Part shown: one piece after another, positions 15,368 to 22,417 of the stretch
Layout of the letters: the number at the start of each line of letters is the position of its first letter
Position numbering within the stretch: position 1 is the first letter of the stretch
Source of the DNA: a virus
DNA length: 25,743 bases
Virus record (IMG/VR): IMGVR_UViG_3300025707_000036
Span: 1-25,743 of that record
Strand: one strand, 5' to 3'
Position numbers and translations under genes: made by a program
Notes under the pieces: generated by a model
Told to the model about the DNA's origin: nothing
The model's input: the letters and a program-made list of their open reading frames with translations, nothing else
The model's database searches: none

Positions 15368-15546
15368 TCTCTCTCAGCAAAATCAACAGGGTCTAAAGAA
15401 ACCCTGCCTTGCAAGCAATGGTCAGTTTCACTGCGATGTTGAAGCTCTATTTTGCTTCCGAAGTTAAATTTGTATCCTAAACGATCGGCTACATTGCAGA
15501 ACTCAAGAAAAGCACTCTCAAGTTCGACTACATCTCTTTTCATCAT
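15364..15546 (-). CDS. Small early protein of unknown function (60 aa)
   Basis: The chosen ATG at 15546 starts MMKRDVVELESAFLEFCNVA and follows AAGGGA by 9 nt; a GTG at 15564 is an alternative. The product is hydrophilic, with a helical N-terminal half (VVELESAFLEFCNVADRLGY) and a C-terminal half DHCLQGRVSLDPVDFAERD. There are no known motifs, signal peptide or membrane segment. A near-consensus sigma70 promoter lies about 60 nt upstream, so it is probably expressed early by unmodified host polymerase. Small early phage proteins often act on host machinery, but nothing in the sequence shows a target. It is convergent with, and ends inside the stop of, the gp51-like gene. Confidence 0.65.
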   Translation of the reverse strand: MMKRDVVELESAFLEFCNVADRLGYKFNFGSKIELQHRSETDHCLQGRVSLDPVDFAERD

Positions 15547-15608
15547 TTTTCCGTTTCCCTTCACTATATTACCTAAGGTAGGAGTATTTAATACTAGAGA
15601 ATACAGTG

Positions 15609-15637
15609 ATTATATTATACTTTTACAAATCCGTCAA
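15609..15637 (-). promoter_or_regulatory. Strong sigma70-type early promoter
   Basis: On the minus strand TTGACG (-35, positions 15637-15632) is followed after exactly 17 nt by a perfect TATAAT (-10, 15614-15609). It points at the 60-aa ORF that begins about 60 nt downstream. A second overlapping TATAAT at 15619-15614 has the wrong spacing for this -35. Confidence 0.8.
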
Positions 15638-15639
15638 TC

Positions 15640-16140
15640 AGATACGGATGAACTTGCGTTCATCCAAACACTCACTAACGTTCGTGTTTAACTTTACCTG
15701 ACATAAACTAAGTTACATTAACCTGGAGTTTTCAGTCAGACGGAACCAATTTCATGGTTCCATCTTTTGAATTACATTAACCTTCCGTTAACAGCCTTCA
15801 TGGAAATAGGTATTTTACACTACTCATTGGGCTCTGATCTTTCCCAACCTACATCGACATCAAATGTACTATAAACTGTGCATTAACCTGGTTAATGTCA
15901 GCTTTATGCTACGTTATTAGCGATTAACGTAACACGATGATTACATTCTATCCCCCGCTTCGTTCCTGTTGCTAAAGGGTTTTCATGAGTAATATGTGTT
16001 GTTCGAATGTCAGCAAATCATTCTACGCCGAACCCAGGGTTCACAGAAACAGCGTGTACGTGTGCAGGGATCGCCTGCGTTTTCCACAATCCGATAATAA
16101 TTGACGGATCAATCTTTATTGCTAATTATGAGGGTTCTGT
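15640..16140 (-). ncRNA. Candidate large structured non-coding RNA (gene-free region)
   Basis: About 500 nt between the GIY-YIG gene and the early promoter hold no plausible ORF but many hairpins. Stems by position: 15645-15653 with 15658-15666 (9 bp, loop GCAA on the minus strand, a GNRA tetraloop); 15666-15671 with 15684-15689; 15738-15748 with 15755-15765 (11 bp); 15881-15887 with 15891-15897; 15907-15916 with 15925-15934 (10 bp); 16030-16034 with 16038-16042; 16064-16068 with 16074-16078; 16089-16093 with 16105-16109. Three of these extend through G-U pairs only on the minus strand (A-C mismatches on the plus strand), which points to a minus-strand RNA. No known family (tRNA, tmRNA, RNase P, group I intron, glnA riboswitch) is recognised. 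Ends and promoter are not defined. Confidence 0.5.
15716..15898 (-). repeat. Three GGTTAATG repeats and one complementary ACATTAACC
   Basis: On the minus strand GGTTAATG occurs at 15888-15881, 15782-15775 and 15723-15716. The last two are GGTTAATGTAA and can each make 9 bp with the single ACATTAACC at 15898-15890, which also forms a local hairpin with the first copy. The pairings are mutually exclusive. All lie inside the candidate structured RNA. Confidence 0.55.
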
Positions 16141-16150
16141 ATGGGCCTGT

Positions 16151-16606
16151 TTAGTCTTGATTTGATTCATTGATGACGTGTTGACTTTGATGGACTCTAA
16201 CTCTTATTTGTCCATTATAATATTCGTCTGATTCTAATACTTTGTGCCTAAACTGTTCTCTTGCTTCAACGTAGCTACACTCTGCCTTGCTATAACAATA
16301 GAAGAGTATTTCACGTTTAAAGCAGCTTTTGCCGAGTGCTTCGATGTCTGCCGTTAATTCGTTTGACGATCCATAATATGTTTGCCAATCTGAATCTATT
16401 TTCTCTTTTATTTTTTTTCTTTTCTTTGTGCCATTCTTTAACTTAACTATACGATACTTGGTTTTTGCAAATTTTGCAAGTTTTTTTCCGATATATCTTT
16501 TGCCTGATTCTGTATTAGTAATAAGATATACAAAACCTACACAGTCTTCAGGCAATACTGTAATTTCGTTTAGTGATACGCCGTCAGACTTTATCCAGTT
16601 TGTCAT
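16151..16606 (-). CDS. GIY-YIG homing endonuclease, SegE-like
   Basis: The 151-aa product begins MTNWIKSDGVSLNEITVLPE. The nuclease fold is clear: GFVYLITN at residues 24-31 and KRYIGKK at 36-42 give the GIY and YIG elements. Next come a Lys-rich insert at about residues 55-70 (KLKNGTKKRKKIKEK), SDWQTYYGSS at 72-81, and CSYVEAREQF at 110-119 supplying the catalytic Glu region. This arrangement matches the SegE-type GIY-YIG family of free-standing endonucleases in T4-like phages, which cut DNA of phages lacking the gene and so spread by repair. No separate DNA-binding domain is seen beyond the basic insert. The ribosome site is poor (AAGG about 15 nt upstream). It lies after a radical-SAM gene and before the structured non-coding region. 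Confidence 0.82.
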   Translation of the reverse strand: MTNWIKSDGVSLNEITVLPEDCVGFVYLITNTESGKRYIGKKLAKFAKTKYRIVKLKNGTKKRKKIKEKIDSDWQTYYGSSNELTADIEALGKSCFKREILFYCYSKAECSYVEAREQFRHKVLESDEYYNGQIRVRVHQSQHVINESNQD

Positions 16607-16652
16607 CGTCTAATATATATACCTTATTAATTCTTAATTGCTTGAATGTGAA

Positions 16653-17519
16653 TCATTTGAGTTGTATTTCTTTTCTCCACTGATCTTTAAATCTACTAAT
16701 AGAGTTACTAGTAGAACATGCCTCTTTACATGTAGGATTTGGATTATCTGTATTCCAGGTTTTTTCTACTTCACTGATATCACTAATTAAAACATCTAAG
16801 CTATTTCCTAGCCAGCAACAAGGATATAATCTGCCCTGTGCGTCAATATATGCACTCTGTTCATTTAAAACATGGCATTTAATTGGGCCAGTATTTGGCA
16901 ATGGATCAGCCCAATCATCAGGCTGTTCTAATCCAGCAATAGGGGTTCTTTTTGATACTTTAGCCCGAAACCATGAGAACCCCATGTCACGGGATAGCTG
17001 CTCTGCAGATTCAACTTGATGTTGGTTGTGCTTGTAAACCAACATATCCCAGTGAGCACTTCCGCCAGCGTTAATAAATGCTCTGGCATTGTTCATAACT
17101 TTTTCCCATATAACGTTTACGCGATATATAGAATTTGTGTCTTCTAGTCCGTCAATGCTAAACACCACATAATCAGTAGGGTTATTAAATAACTTACCTA
17201 CTTCAGACCACCATGCAGTGGTCTGCAATGCACCGTTTGTGTTAATACCAAGTGTTATACTAGGATTAATATTACGAACATATTTAAGAATGTCTAATGT
17301 ATTTTTCCCAGCAACTGGGTCACCATAATTACCACACATAAACACCTTGTCTAATTTAGCAATAGCATTGTCGTCAAAATTCTCTAGCAACTGATCAATA
17401 CGTAAATGATTCTTTATGTTTTTGTTAAAAACTAGATTGGTTTCACGAGCACATAACGGGCATGCCGCTTGGCATACGTTGGTGCTTTCCAAATGTAATA
17501 CTTTTATTTCTCTGTTCAT
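16653..17519 (-). CDS. Radical SAM/SPASM protein (288 aa)
   Basis: The product begins MNREIKVLHLESTNVCQAAC. Cys16, Cys20 and Cys23 form a CxxxCxxC cluster motif that should bind the 4Fe-4S cluster used to cleave S-adenosylmethionine. Further family features are KVFMCGNYGDP (58-68), LGINTNG and FSIDGLEDTN. The C-terminal third has Cys215, Cys234, Cys235, Cys264 and Cys268, arranged as a SPASM-like auxiliary cluster domain. It is clearly paralogous to the N-terminal two thirds of the 569-aa protein upstream, with the shared stretch NNARAFINAGG versus NNAQAFINAGG. Its ATG overlaps, as ATGA, the stop codon of a gene 46 remnant, which shows that it originally followed a gene 46. The substrate is unknown; peptide, nucleotide or sugar modification are possible. 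Confidence 0.88.
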   Translation of the reverse strand: MNREIKVLHLESTNVCQAACPLCARETNLVFNKNIKNHLRIDQLLENFDDNAIAKLDKVFMCGNYGDPVAGKNTLDILKYVRNINPSITLGINTNGALQTTAWWSEVGKLFNNPTDYVVFSIDGLEDTNSIYRVNVIWEKVMNNARAFINAGGSAHWDMLVYKHNQHQVESAEQLSRDMGFSWFRAKVSKRTPIAGLEQPDDWADPLPNTGPIKCHVLNEQSAYIDAQGRLYPCCWLGNSLDVLISDISEVEKTWNTDNPNPTCKEACSTSNSISRFKDQWRKEIQLK

Positions 17520-17617
17520 ACTAGTTCCACATTCGTATCGTAACTTGTGTATCCATTTTCCTTGACAACTTTTAGTATATTATTAACCCTGCCGGCTAGT
17601 TCATCCTTGTATAGCCA
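17516..17617 (-). pseudogene. 46: Remnant of a second gene 46 (last 33 codons)
   Basis: Read on the minus strand, this gap encodes WLYKDELAGRVNNILKVV followed by KENGYTSYDTNVELV and a stop. Resident gp46 ends WLVSHKDELAGRVNNILKVV, then KENGYTSYDTDIEVV. Over the 25 codons from KDEL to SYDT the proteins are identical while six codons differ silently (for example GCA/GCC, CGT/AGG). The fragment lacks two codons just before this block and has Tyr in place of the H-loop His. It has no start codon of its own. The pattern shows that it diverged as a functional gene 46 and was truncated recently, so it is most likely a recombination scar. Confidence 0.92.
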
Positions 17618-17628
17618 TGTCATATATA

Positions 17629-19338
17629 TTATATATTATCACTGTCATTTAGATTAGCAAAAAGTGAAATTTCTTCAATAACAGTCGCATCTCTGATTGT
17701 AATACACCAATTAATAAAATCTGCTATATGTGAACAGTCCACAGCAGAGCCTGTCCAACTATCTCTACTTCTACTTAATGGTGTGTCTAACCTATCAGGA
17801 GTAATTAAGGTAGTCTTAAATTTTACCAATCCTTCTTTATATGCTTGTGTGCATTGTTTGCTTGCATGAGCAAGAGCCGCTTTACTTACTCTATATGTTT
17901 CAAACTCAGGTTCTGGAGCGACAATTGCCTTTTCACTAACACTGCCAATATTAAAAATCCATCCTACCTTACCTAATTCTTTCCATCGTTTATATACTGC
18001 TTGAAGCAAATTTACCTGTGCATAATTTGCCCATTCCGTATCAGGAGGACCATCAAATGCATTATTAATAAAGACATCATAGTGTATAGTATCTTCAACA
18101 ATCTTGTCAATATCTTTTGTGATATCTAATCCAGTTTCCCTACTACAACCATCTGCATTAAATCGATCTGTTAATGCTAGTCCTAATCCTCTATTATTCC
18201 CTGTTATATAATACCTATAAGTGCTTGTCACTTTCTTATTTTGATCCCATACCTTTGTTAGTTTTTGACCACACGTAAATGCACATTCAAATATTCTGCC
18301 TTCACCTAGAGGTTTGCTCCAACTATCTACTAGTTCAGTCCAAAATTTACTGGACATAATCTCTTCTAATGTATGATTGTGAATATTCAATTCATCTTTG
18401 TATTTGTTTACAAACTCGCTAACTTGATTTTTACCATCTACAAAATGTAAATCATTTGCTCCAGGCGCTATTGATCTATCATGGAATCGTGCATCATATA
18501 AATTGTGTTCAAAGAAGTTACAAGGAAGAACTAAACCTTCTGCTGTAATAACAACTTTGCTACCTATACATGCGTCACACTTAATAGGTGTTGTATTAAA
18601 ATAGTCACGCATATTTGGGTATTCTTGTTTTAAACTATCTAAACGTTGCATACTTGCATTATGATATTCACTTAATGTAGTAACGTTTAATTCATATGGA
18701 TCATCTTTTTGTGGTACTACGCTCCATGCATCATTCTGTTCTAAGTTTTCATGATCTAAAAATCTACCAGTACCTCTGAATAATATATCTTCAAAACCTA
18801 CAAGTGTGCTGAGTGTTTTAGCTTGGTTAATTTGGTGTTCATTATGTTTGAATACAATGTAGTTCCACTGTGCTTTGCCACCTGCATTTATAAATGCTTG
18901 TGCATTGTTAATAGCTTTTTCAAATTTTACGTTACGCCTATATAAATGGTTTGTATCTTCTAATCCATCAATACCAAAATCAATTTTGCCATAACCATTG
19001 ATAATAGTCGCTAATTCAACCCACCATTCTGCATCATGTAAACCACCATTGGTGTGAATGTATATCCATAGTTCAGGGTTCTTAAGTCTAAAATCTCTAA
19101 CGATTTCTAAAAAATCTGAATGAACAATAGGATCACCATAGCTTCCACAAAAGAATATTTGGCTTAGCCCTTTACATACTTCTCTAGTAAATCTTCGATC
19201 AATAATACCTGCATCCAGATGGCATAAAGGCATATATGGATTAACACTGCCTCCATTCAAGTTTCTTGGGCATTGTGGACATGCAGCATTGCAGTATGTT
19301 GTGATTTCTAACTGATATTCTTTTATGTTGTTAAACAA
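17629..19338 (-). CDS. Radical SAM/SPASM fused to a short-chain dehydrogenase (569 aa)
   Basis: The start is a TTG at 19338 overlapping the gp46 stop; it aligns exactly with the ATG of the 288-aa paralogue (FNNIKEYQLEITTYCNAACP versus NREIKVLHLESTNVCQAACP), which supports it. Residues 1-360 are radical SAM plus SPASM-like: Cys16/20/23 as CxxxCxxC, IFFCGSYGDP at 61-70, GIDGLEDTN at 122-130, and Cys254, Cys257, Cys273, Cys352 and Cys356 for auxiliary clusters. Residues of about 375-569 form an SDR-type Rossmann domain: TGNNRGLG at 379-386 (dinucleotide binding), NNA at 425-427, Ser466, and Tyr482xxxLys486 (YRVSK), so the active-site triad is intact. A radical step followed by an NAD(P)-dependent redox step on one substrate is suggested. 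It is translationally coupled to gp46. The substrate is unknown. Confidence 0.88.
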   Translation of the reverse strand: MFNNIKEYQLEITTYCNAACPQCPRNLNGGSVNPYMPLCHLDAGIIDRRFTREVCKGLSQIFFCGSYGDPIVHSDFLEIVRDFRLKNPELWIYIHTNGGLHDAEWWVELATIINGYGKIDFGIDGLEDTNHLYRRNVKFEKAINNAQAFINAGGKAQWNYIVFKHNEHQINQAKTLSTLVGFEDILFRGTGRFLDHENLEQNDAWSVVPQKDDPYELNVTTLSEYHNASMQRLDSLKQEYPNMRDYFNTTPIKCDACIGSKVVITAEGLVLPCNFFEHNLYDARFHDRSIAPGANDLHFVDGKNQVSEFVNKYKDELNIHNHTLEEIMSSKFWTELVDSWSKPLGEGRIFECAFTCGQKLTKVWDQNKKVTSTYRYYITGNNRGLGLALTDRFNADGCSRETGLDITKDIDKIVEDTIHYDVFINNAFDGPPDTEWANYAQVNLLQAVYKRWKELGKVGWIFNIGSVSEKAIVAPEPEFETYRVSKAALAHASKQCTQAYKEGLVKFKTTLITPDRLDTPLSRSRDSWTGSAVDCSHIADFINWCITIRDATVIEEISLFANLNDSDNI

Positions 19339-21088
19339 CTTCTATATCCGTATCGTAACTTGTGTATCCATTTTCTTTTACAACTTTAAGTATATTATTA
19401 ACACGCCCTGCTAGTTCATCCTTATGACTAACAAGCCATACACTTTTATTCCTATCTCTGCTCATTTTCTTTAAACTTGCAAGTGCCGCATCAACACCGC
19501 TAGCATCCATGCCGCTGTCCACAACCTCGTCAATGAACAATAGGTTAATAGGATGATACAAACTTTCCCAGACATCTCTAAAAGCCCAGCTCAGTGACAG
19601 TATAAGTCTGTTACGTTCGCCTCTGCTCAAGTTGTCAAAGTCCAAATCTCTGCCAAGTTCCTGTATTTCAACGCCAAGATCGTTCATAAACTGTACTGAG
19701 TGTGGCAATCCCATTTTACCCAAGTAAAATGTTAACCTAGCATTAAGGAAGCTCAAGTTTTGTTCAATAATACGTTTACGTATAAAACTGTCTTTGTTAG
19801 TTAACAGTTTAAACAAGAACTCCTGATGATCTTTGACGCTGTTAAGTTTATTAATAGTATCCCAGTCTACTTCTTTGACGGCGGCGTTTTGCATGTCGTC
19901 AATTTGCTCGGCATAAGGGTCACTTTCACTTTGTTTACCTTGTAACTGTGATTCCAACGTTGCAAGGGAAGATTTGTGTCCGTGAGCTTCATTGACATCG
20001 TCATAAAAAGTTTTAGGTGGAGTGGGTAAGGTTTCCTGTTGACTGACAAGTTCCTCTTTTGCTGTCTGTAATTCTCTAAAGAAATTATTTGCGTCATTGT
20101 AATCTTTCTCCGCATCAGCTATATGCTGTTTATGACTATCTAAATGTGTAATACTTTGATTACAACTATGACATACACCGTCTTGCCACCCTTCCAGGGC
20201 TTTTGTAGCGTTTTTAACATCACGCTCGGCTCTACTAAATTGTGCATCTAGTTGAGCAATGTCTTTTTGTAATTGATCCTGTACAGATTTTTTAGTGTTC
20301 CATGCACTTAGCTCTGCATGCAACTCTATCTCATCTTCAATGTTAACATGACTTAAATCATCTATAGCTTGTTCAAGTTTAACTACTTCTTCGCTTAACT
20401 TAGTAGTCCACAGTCGTTGCCGTCTTTGCATAGCTTCAATTTGTTCTTGTATTTTTTCATTAGCTTCTTGAACTGCTTTGATACGAAACTCTTCTTCAGT
20501 AATTAAGTCTCTGGTTTGTTTAGTTTGTTCTTTAAGGTTTTCAGCTTTTTCACTGAGCATAGTAATGCCCAGCATTTGTTCGATAATGTCCCGCTGATCA
20601 TTAGCACTTAAACTTAAAAATGGTTGCGTATATGTGTTAAGAGCTACAAGATGCTTGAACATTTCATGACTCATGCCCAGCATTTTTTCAATAGCATGTT
20701 GTGTTTCTCTGCTATCTCCCTGTTGCTCTTCTGTCTCGCCTTCTCCAACTACTAGTTTAAGTACGTTGGGTCTACGCCCACGCTCTATGTGATATTTAAT
20801 ACCGTGTAATTCAAAATCAACAGTAGTAACCATATTTTTACCATTGGTTTTGTTAATTAAGTTGTCACGCTTAATACTAGTTAACGCTTGACCGTAAAGA
20901 GCATAACTAAGTGCATTAATGATTGTGGTTTTACCCGTGCCATTTCTGGCTCCTGAGTCGTCACCTCCTTGATCTAAATTTTCACCAAGTACAAGAGTTA
21001 AGTCTTTACGGTCAAAGTCGATAGCCTGAGTTTGATTGCCCACGCTCATGAAGTTCTTTACTGTGAGAGTTTTCAGATAAAAACTCAT
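19331..21088 (-). CDS. 46: Recombination nuclease ATPase subunit, T4 gp46 (Rad50/SbcC-like)
   Basis: The 585-aa product (T4: 560) starts MSFYLKTLTVKNFMSVGNQT. Landmarks: Walker A GARNGTGKTT at residues 46-55; long coiled coils at about 175-300 and 315-430 separated by a zinc hook CHSC at 306-309; ABC signature LSRGERNRL at 487-495; Walker B NLLFIDE at 515-521; H-loop His555 in WLVSHKDE. With gp47 it forms the SMC-like nuclease that resects DNA ends for recombination-dependent replication and degrades host DNA. The ATG overlaps the stop of the HNH gene (ATGA), and the radical-SAM fusion gene begins inside its stop. In T4 genes 47 and 46 lie close together; here two genes separate them. Confidence 0.96.
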   Translation of the reverse strand: MSFYLKTLTVKNFMSVGNQTQAIDFDRKDLTLVLGENLDQGGDDSGARNGTGKTTIINALSYALYGQALTSIKRDNLINKTNGKNMVTTVDFELHGIKYHIERGRRPNVLKLVVGEGETEEQQGDSRETQHAIEKMLGMSHEMFKHLVALNTYTQPFLSLSANDQRDIIEQMLGITMLSEKAENLKEQTKQTRDLITEEEFRIKAVQEANEKIQEQIEAMQRRQRLWTTKLSEEVVKLEQAIDDLSHVNIEDEIELHAELSAWNTKKSVQDQLQKDIAQLDAQFSRAERDVKNATKALEGWQDGVCHSCNQSITHLDSHKQHIADAEKDYNDANNFFRELQTAKEELVSQQETLPTPPKTFYDDVNEAHGHKSSLATLESQLQGKQSESDPYAEQIDDMQNAAVKEVDWDTINKLNSVKDHQEFLFKLLTNKDSFIRKRIIEQNLSFLNARLTFYLGKMGLPHSVQFMNDLGVEIQELGRDLDFDNLSRGERNRLILSLSWAFRDVWESLYHPINLLFIDEVVDSGMDASGVDAALASLKKMSRDRNKSVWLVSHKDELAGRVNNILKVVKENGYTSYDTDIEVV

Positions 21089-21660
21089 TTTTTATTCCTT
21101 TTCAAATTTTCTTTCCAAGGCAACATTCTTAAATTTTCTAAAGAAGACGCTTGTTCTATAGACACGCCTTGTTCAAAACATTCTTTGATAGTTCTAATAT
21201 GGTCTAACTGCCAACCGCCTTTAGTTCCGGCTACTGCCCTATTATAACATTTTGGGTTTATAATATCAATATTCTCTTCGTATACCTTTTGGCTCATCAA
21301 GTGAACTTGACCAGCATATCTTTTATACTCGGTCCTGTCAGGATTGCGTATTGACCTTGGCTTTCCATTATGTGCGGGATTATTTTCAATAAAAAAACAT
21401 GAACGAGAACAATATCGTTTTTTATGTGATTTAATCACTGTAAACGTATTATCACATTCATCCCTACAACACGTTCTAGTTTCCCTATTTGATCTAGTTG
21501 GTTTTCTATTAGGTTTAGCATAAACAGTCTTTATACCGTTTTTCCGTCTATAACGATATACAGTCTCAGCACATATGTTTAATCGATCCCCAATACATTT
21601 AGCGGATAGATCTGTGTTTTCAAGCATCTGTATTTCTTGTTTTGAATATATTCGAGACAT
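21085..21660 (-). CDS. Free-standing HNH endonuclease with HTH and zinc ribbon (191 aa)
   Basis: The product begins MSRIYSKQEIQMLENTDLSA. Residues of about 16-42 (DLSAKCIGDRLNICAETVYR) look like a helix-turn-helix that would recognise DNA. Cys64/65, Cys69, Cys84 and Cys88 (CCRDEC, RYCSRSC) form a zinc-ribbon-like module. The C-terminal part holds the HNH nuclease core: WQLDHI with Asp153-His154, then LENLRMLPWKENLKRNKK with the late Asn residues. The domain order fits homing endonucleases that settle between essential phage genes; here it sits directly upstream of gene 46, overlapping its start by ATGA. Translation is probably controlled by a hairpin that buries the start codon (see 21657-21684). 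Confidence 0.82.
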   Translation of the reverse strand: MSRIYSKQEIQMLENTDLSAKCIGDRLNICAETVYRYRRKNGIKTVYAKPNRKPTRSNRETRTCCRDECDNTFTVIKSHKKRYCSRSCFFIENNPAHNGKPRSIRNPDRTEYKRYAGQVHLMSQKVYEENIDIINPKCYNRAVAGTKGGWQLDHIRTIKECFEQGVSIEQASSLENLRMLPWKENLKRNKK

Positions 21661-21684
21661 TATAAGTTCCCCTTCTTATAATGT
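21657..21684 (-). promoter_or_regulatory. Start-codon hairpin of the HNH gene with SD in the loop
   Basis: On the minus strand ACATTATAAG and CTTATAATGT are perfect 10-bp complements around the loop AAGGGGAA. The loop is the Shine-Dalgarno sequence and the ATG of the HNH gene lies in the 3' arm. Directly upstream, at 21691-21684, is GGTAAATA (6 of 8 matches to the late box TATAAATA), whose predicted start point falls within the 5' arm. Confidence 0.8.
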
Positions 21685-21702
21685 ATTTACCTTTTTTTAC
21701 TG

Positions 21703-22416
21703 TTAGTGTGTTAAGTTTAAACAATCGTACAGCCTATTTGCCAGATGTTGATGCCCTTCATCAAGTAAATGTCCAGTTTTGCCAACAGGATATACATTAT
21801 GAAGATCAGTTATATGAAAATTATTAATACTATAGTAGCATTTCATATTAATTTCATCGATATATTTTTGTATCTCTATATGTTCTTGGTATAGTTCCTC
21901 GTCATTCATAACATCAAAGCATACTAGGTCTTTAATATTATTGTTAAACTCTAACCAGGATGATGCAAATGCATTGTAGTTATTTTGTGCAGCATTTAAC
22001 ATTAAGTATCTTTGTGACTTAGATTCAAAGTACTTCTGTAGAACTATTATTTGTTGTAGCCAAATTTTAAACTCATACAAAGTATTAGACCAATGTGCAT
22101 AGTGTAATTTTCCGTATTGATTAAAATAATACAGGTCACTATACTCAGTATGAGCTAAACTAGGGTTAAAATTTATTTGAAAGTTGTTTAAATTATCGTA
22201 TCTAGTAAATCTTTCTTTGTATGTCCAAGCAACTACCACAAGTTCGCATGTATTAAATTTAACTGATTCATACAATATTCTTTCATTACTGCCTCCTGGT
22301 ACTGCATTATTATTGCAACTCATGCCAAGTTTTTTTGCCAACAAATATGGCCAAGCAGACGATTTGTCTTGTAGGTCGTCACCGTATGTGTGACTGCAAC
22401 CAGTAGCCCAAAGCAT
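21703..22416 (-). CDS. SGNH/GDSL-hydrolase-like protein (237 aa)
   Basis: The product begins MLWATGCSHTYGDDLQDKSS. The block GCSHTYGDDL places Ser8 where SGNH hydrolases have their nucleophile; VPGGSNERI at 39-47 supplies the Gly/Asn oxyanion positions, and LLDEGHQHLANRL at 217-229 has the Asp219xxHis222 pair. All four family blocks are therefore plausible. Such proteins remove acyl or similar ester groups from lipids, sugars or cell-wall polymers, but the substrate here is unknown. No signal peptide is seen, so it acts in the cytoplasm or in the virion. The ATG is one nucleotide after the gp47 stop with AGGA upstream, so it is in the same operon. Similar genes, as I recall, occur in other marine T4-like phages. 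Confidence 0.7.
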   Translation of the reverse strand: MLWATGCSHTYGDDLQDKSSAWPYLLAKKLGMSCNNNAVPGGSNERILYESVKFNTCELVVVAWTYKERFTRYDNLNNFQINFNPSLAHTEYSDLYYFNQYGKLHYAHWSNTLYEFKIWLQQIIVLQKYFESKSQRYLMLNAAQNNYNAFASSWLEFNNNIKDLVCFDVMNDEELYQEHIEIQKYIDEINMKCYYSINNFHITDLHNVYPVGKTGHLLDEGHQHLANRLYDCLNLTH

Positions 22417-22417
22417 T

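Noticed and set aside
15387-15406. CAGGGT/ACCCTG hairpin as a plus-strand terminator after the gp51-like gene
   Set aside because: It has an 8-nt loop, no T-run follows, and it lies within the coding sequence of the 60-aa ORF.
15650-15700. Plus-strand CGTTCATCC resembling the start of a glnA-type (glutamine) riboswitch, common in marine phages
   Set aside because: The required GACGGAAGTAGG-type core is absent; only a GACGGAACC lies nearby inside another hairpin. The match is too short.
15980-16080. tRNA-like TTCGAA and GGTTC elements
   Set aside because: No T-stem, anticodon stem and acceptor stem could be assembled on either strand.
16101-16130. Plus-strand TTGACG followed by AATTAT, a possible promoter
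   Set aside because: The -10 is poor and there is no plus-strand gene downstream; it points into the GIY-YIG gene antisense.
15560-16606. Group I intron carrying the GIY-YIG gene
   Set aside because: No recognisable P7/P3 core was found, and the flanking ORFs do not look like two exons of one gene. The endonuclease resembles free-standing SegE-type proteins.
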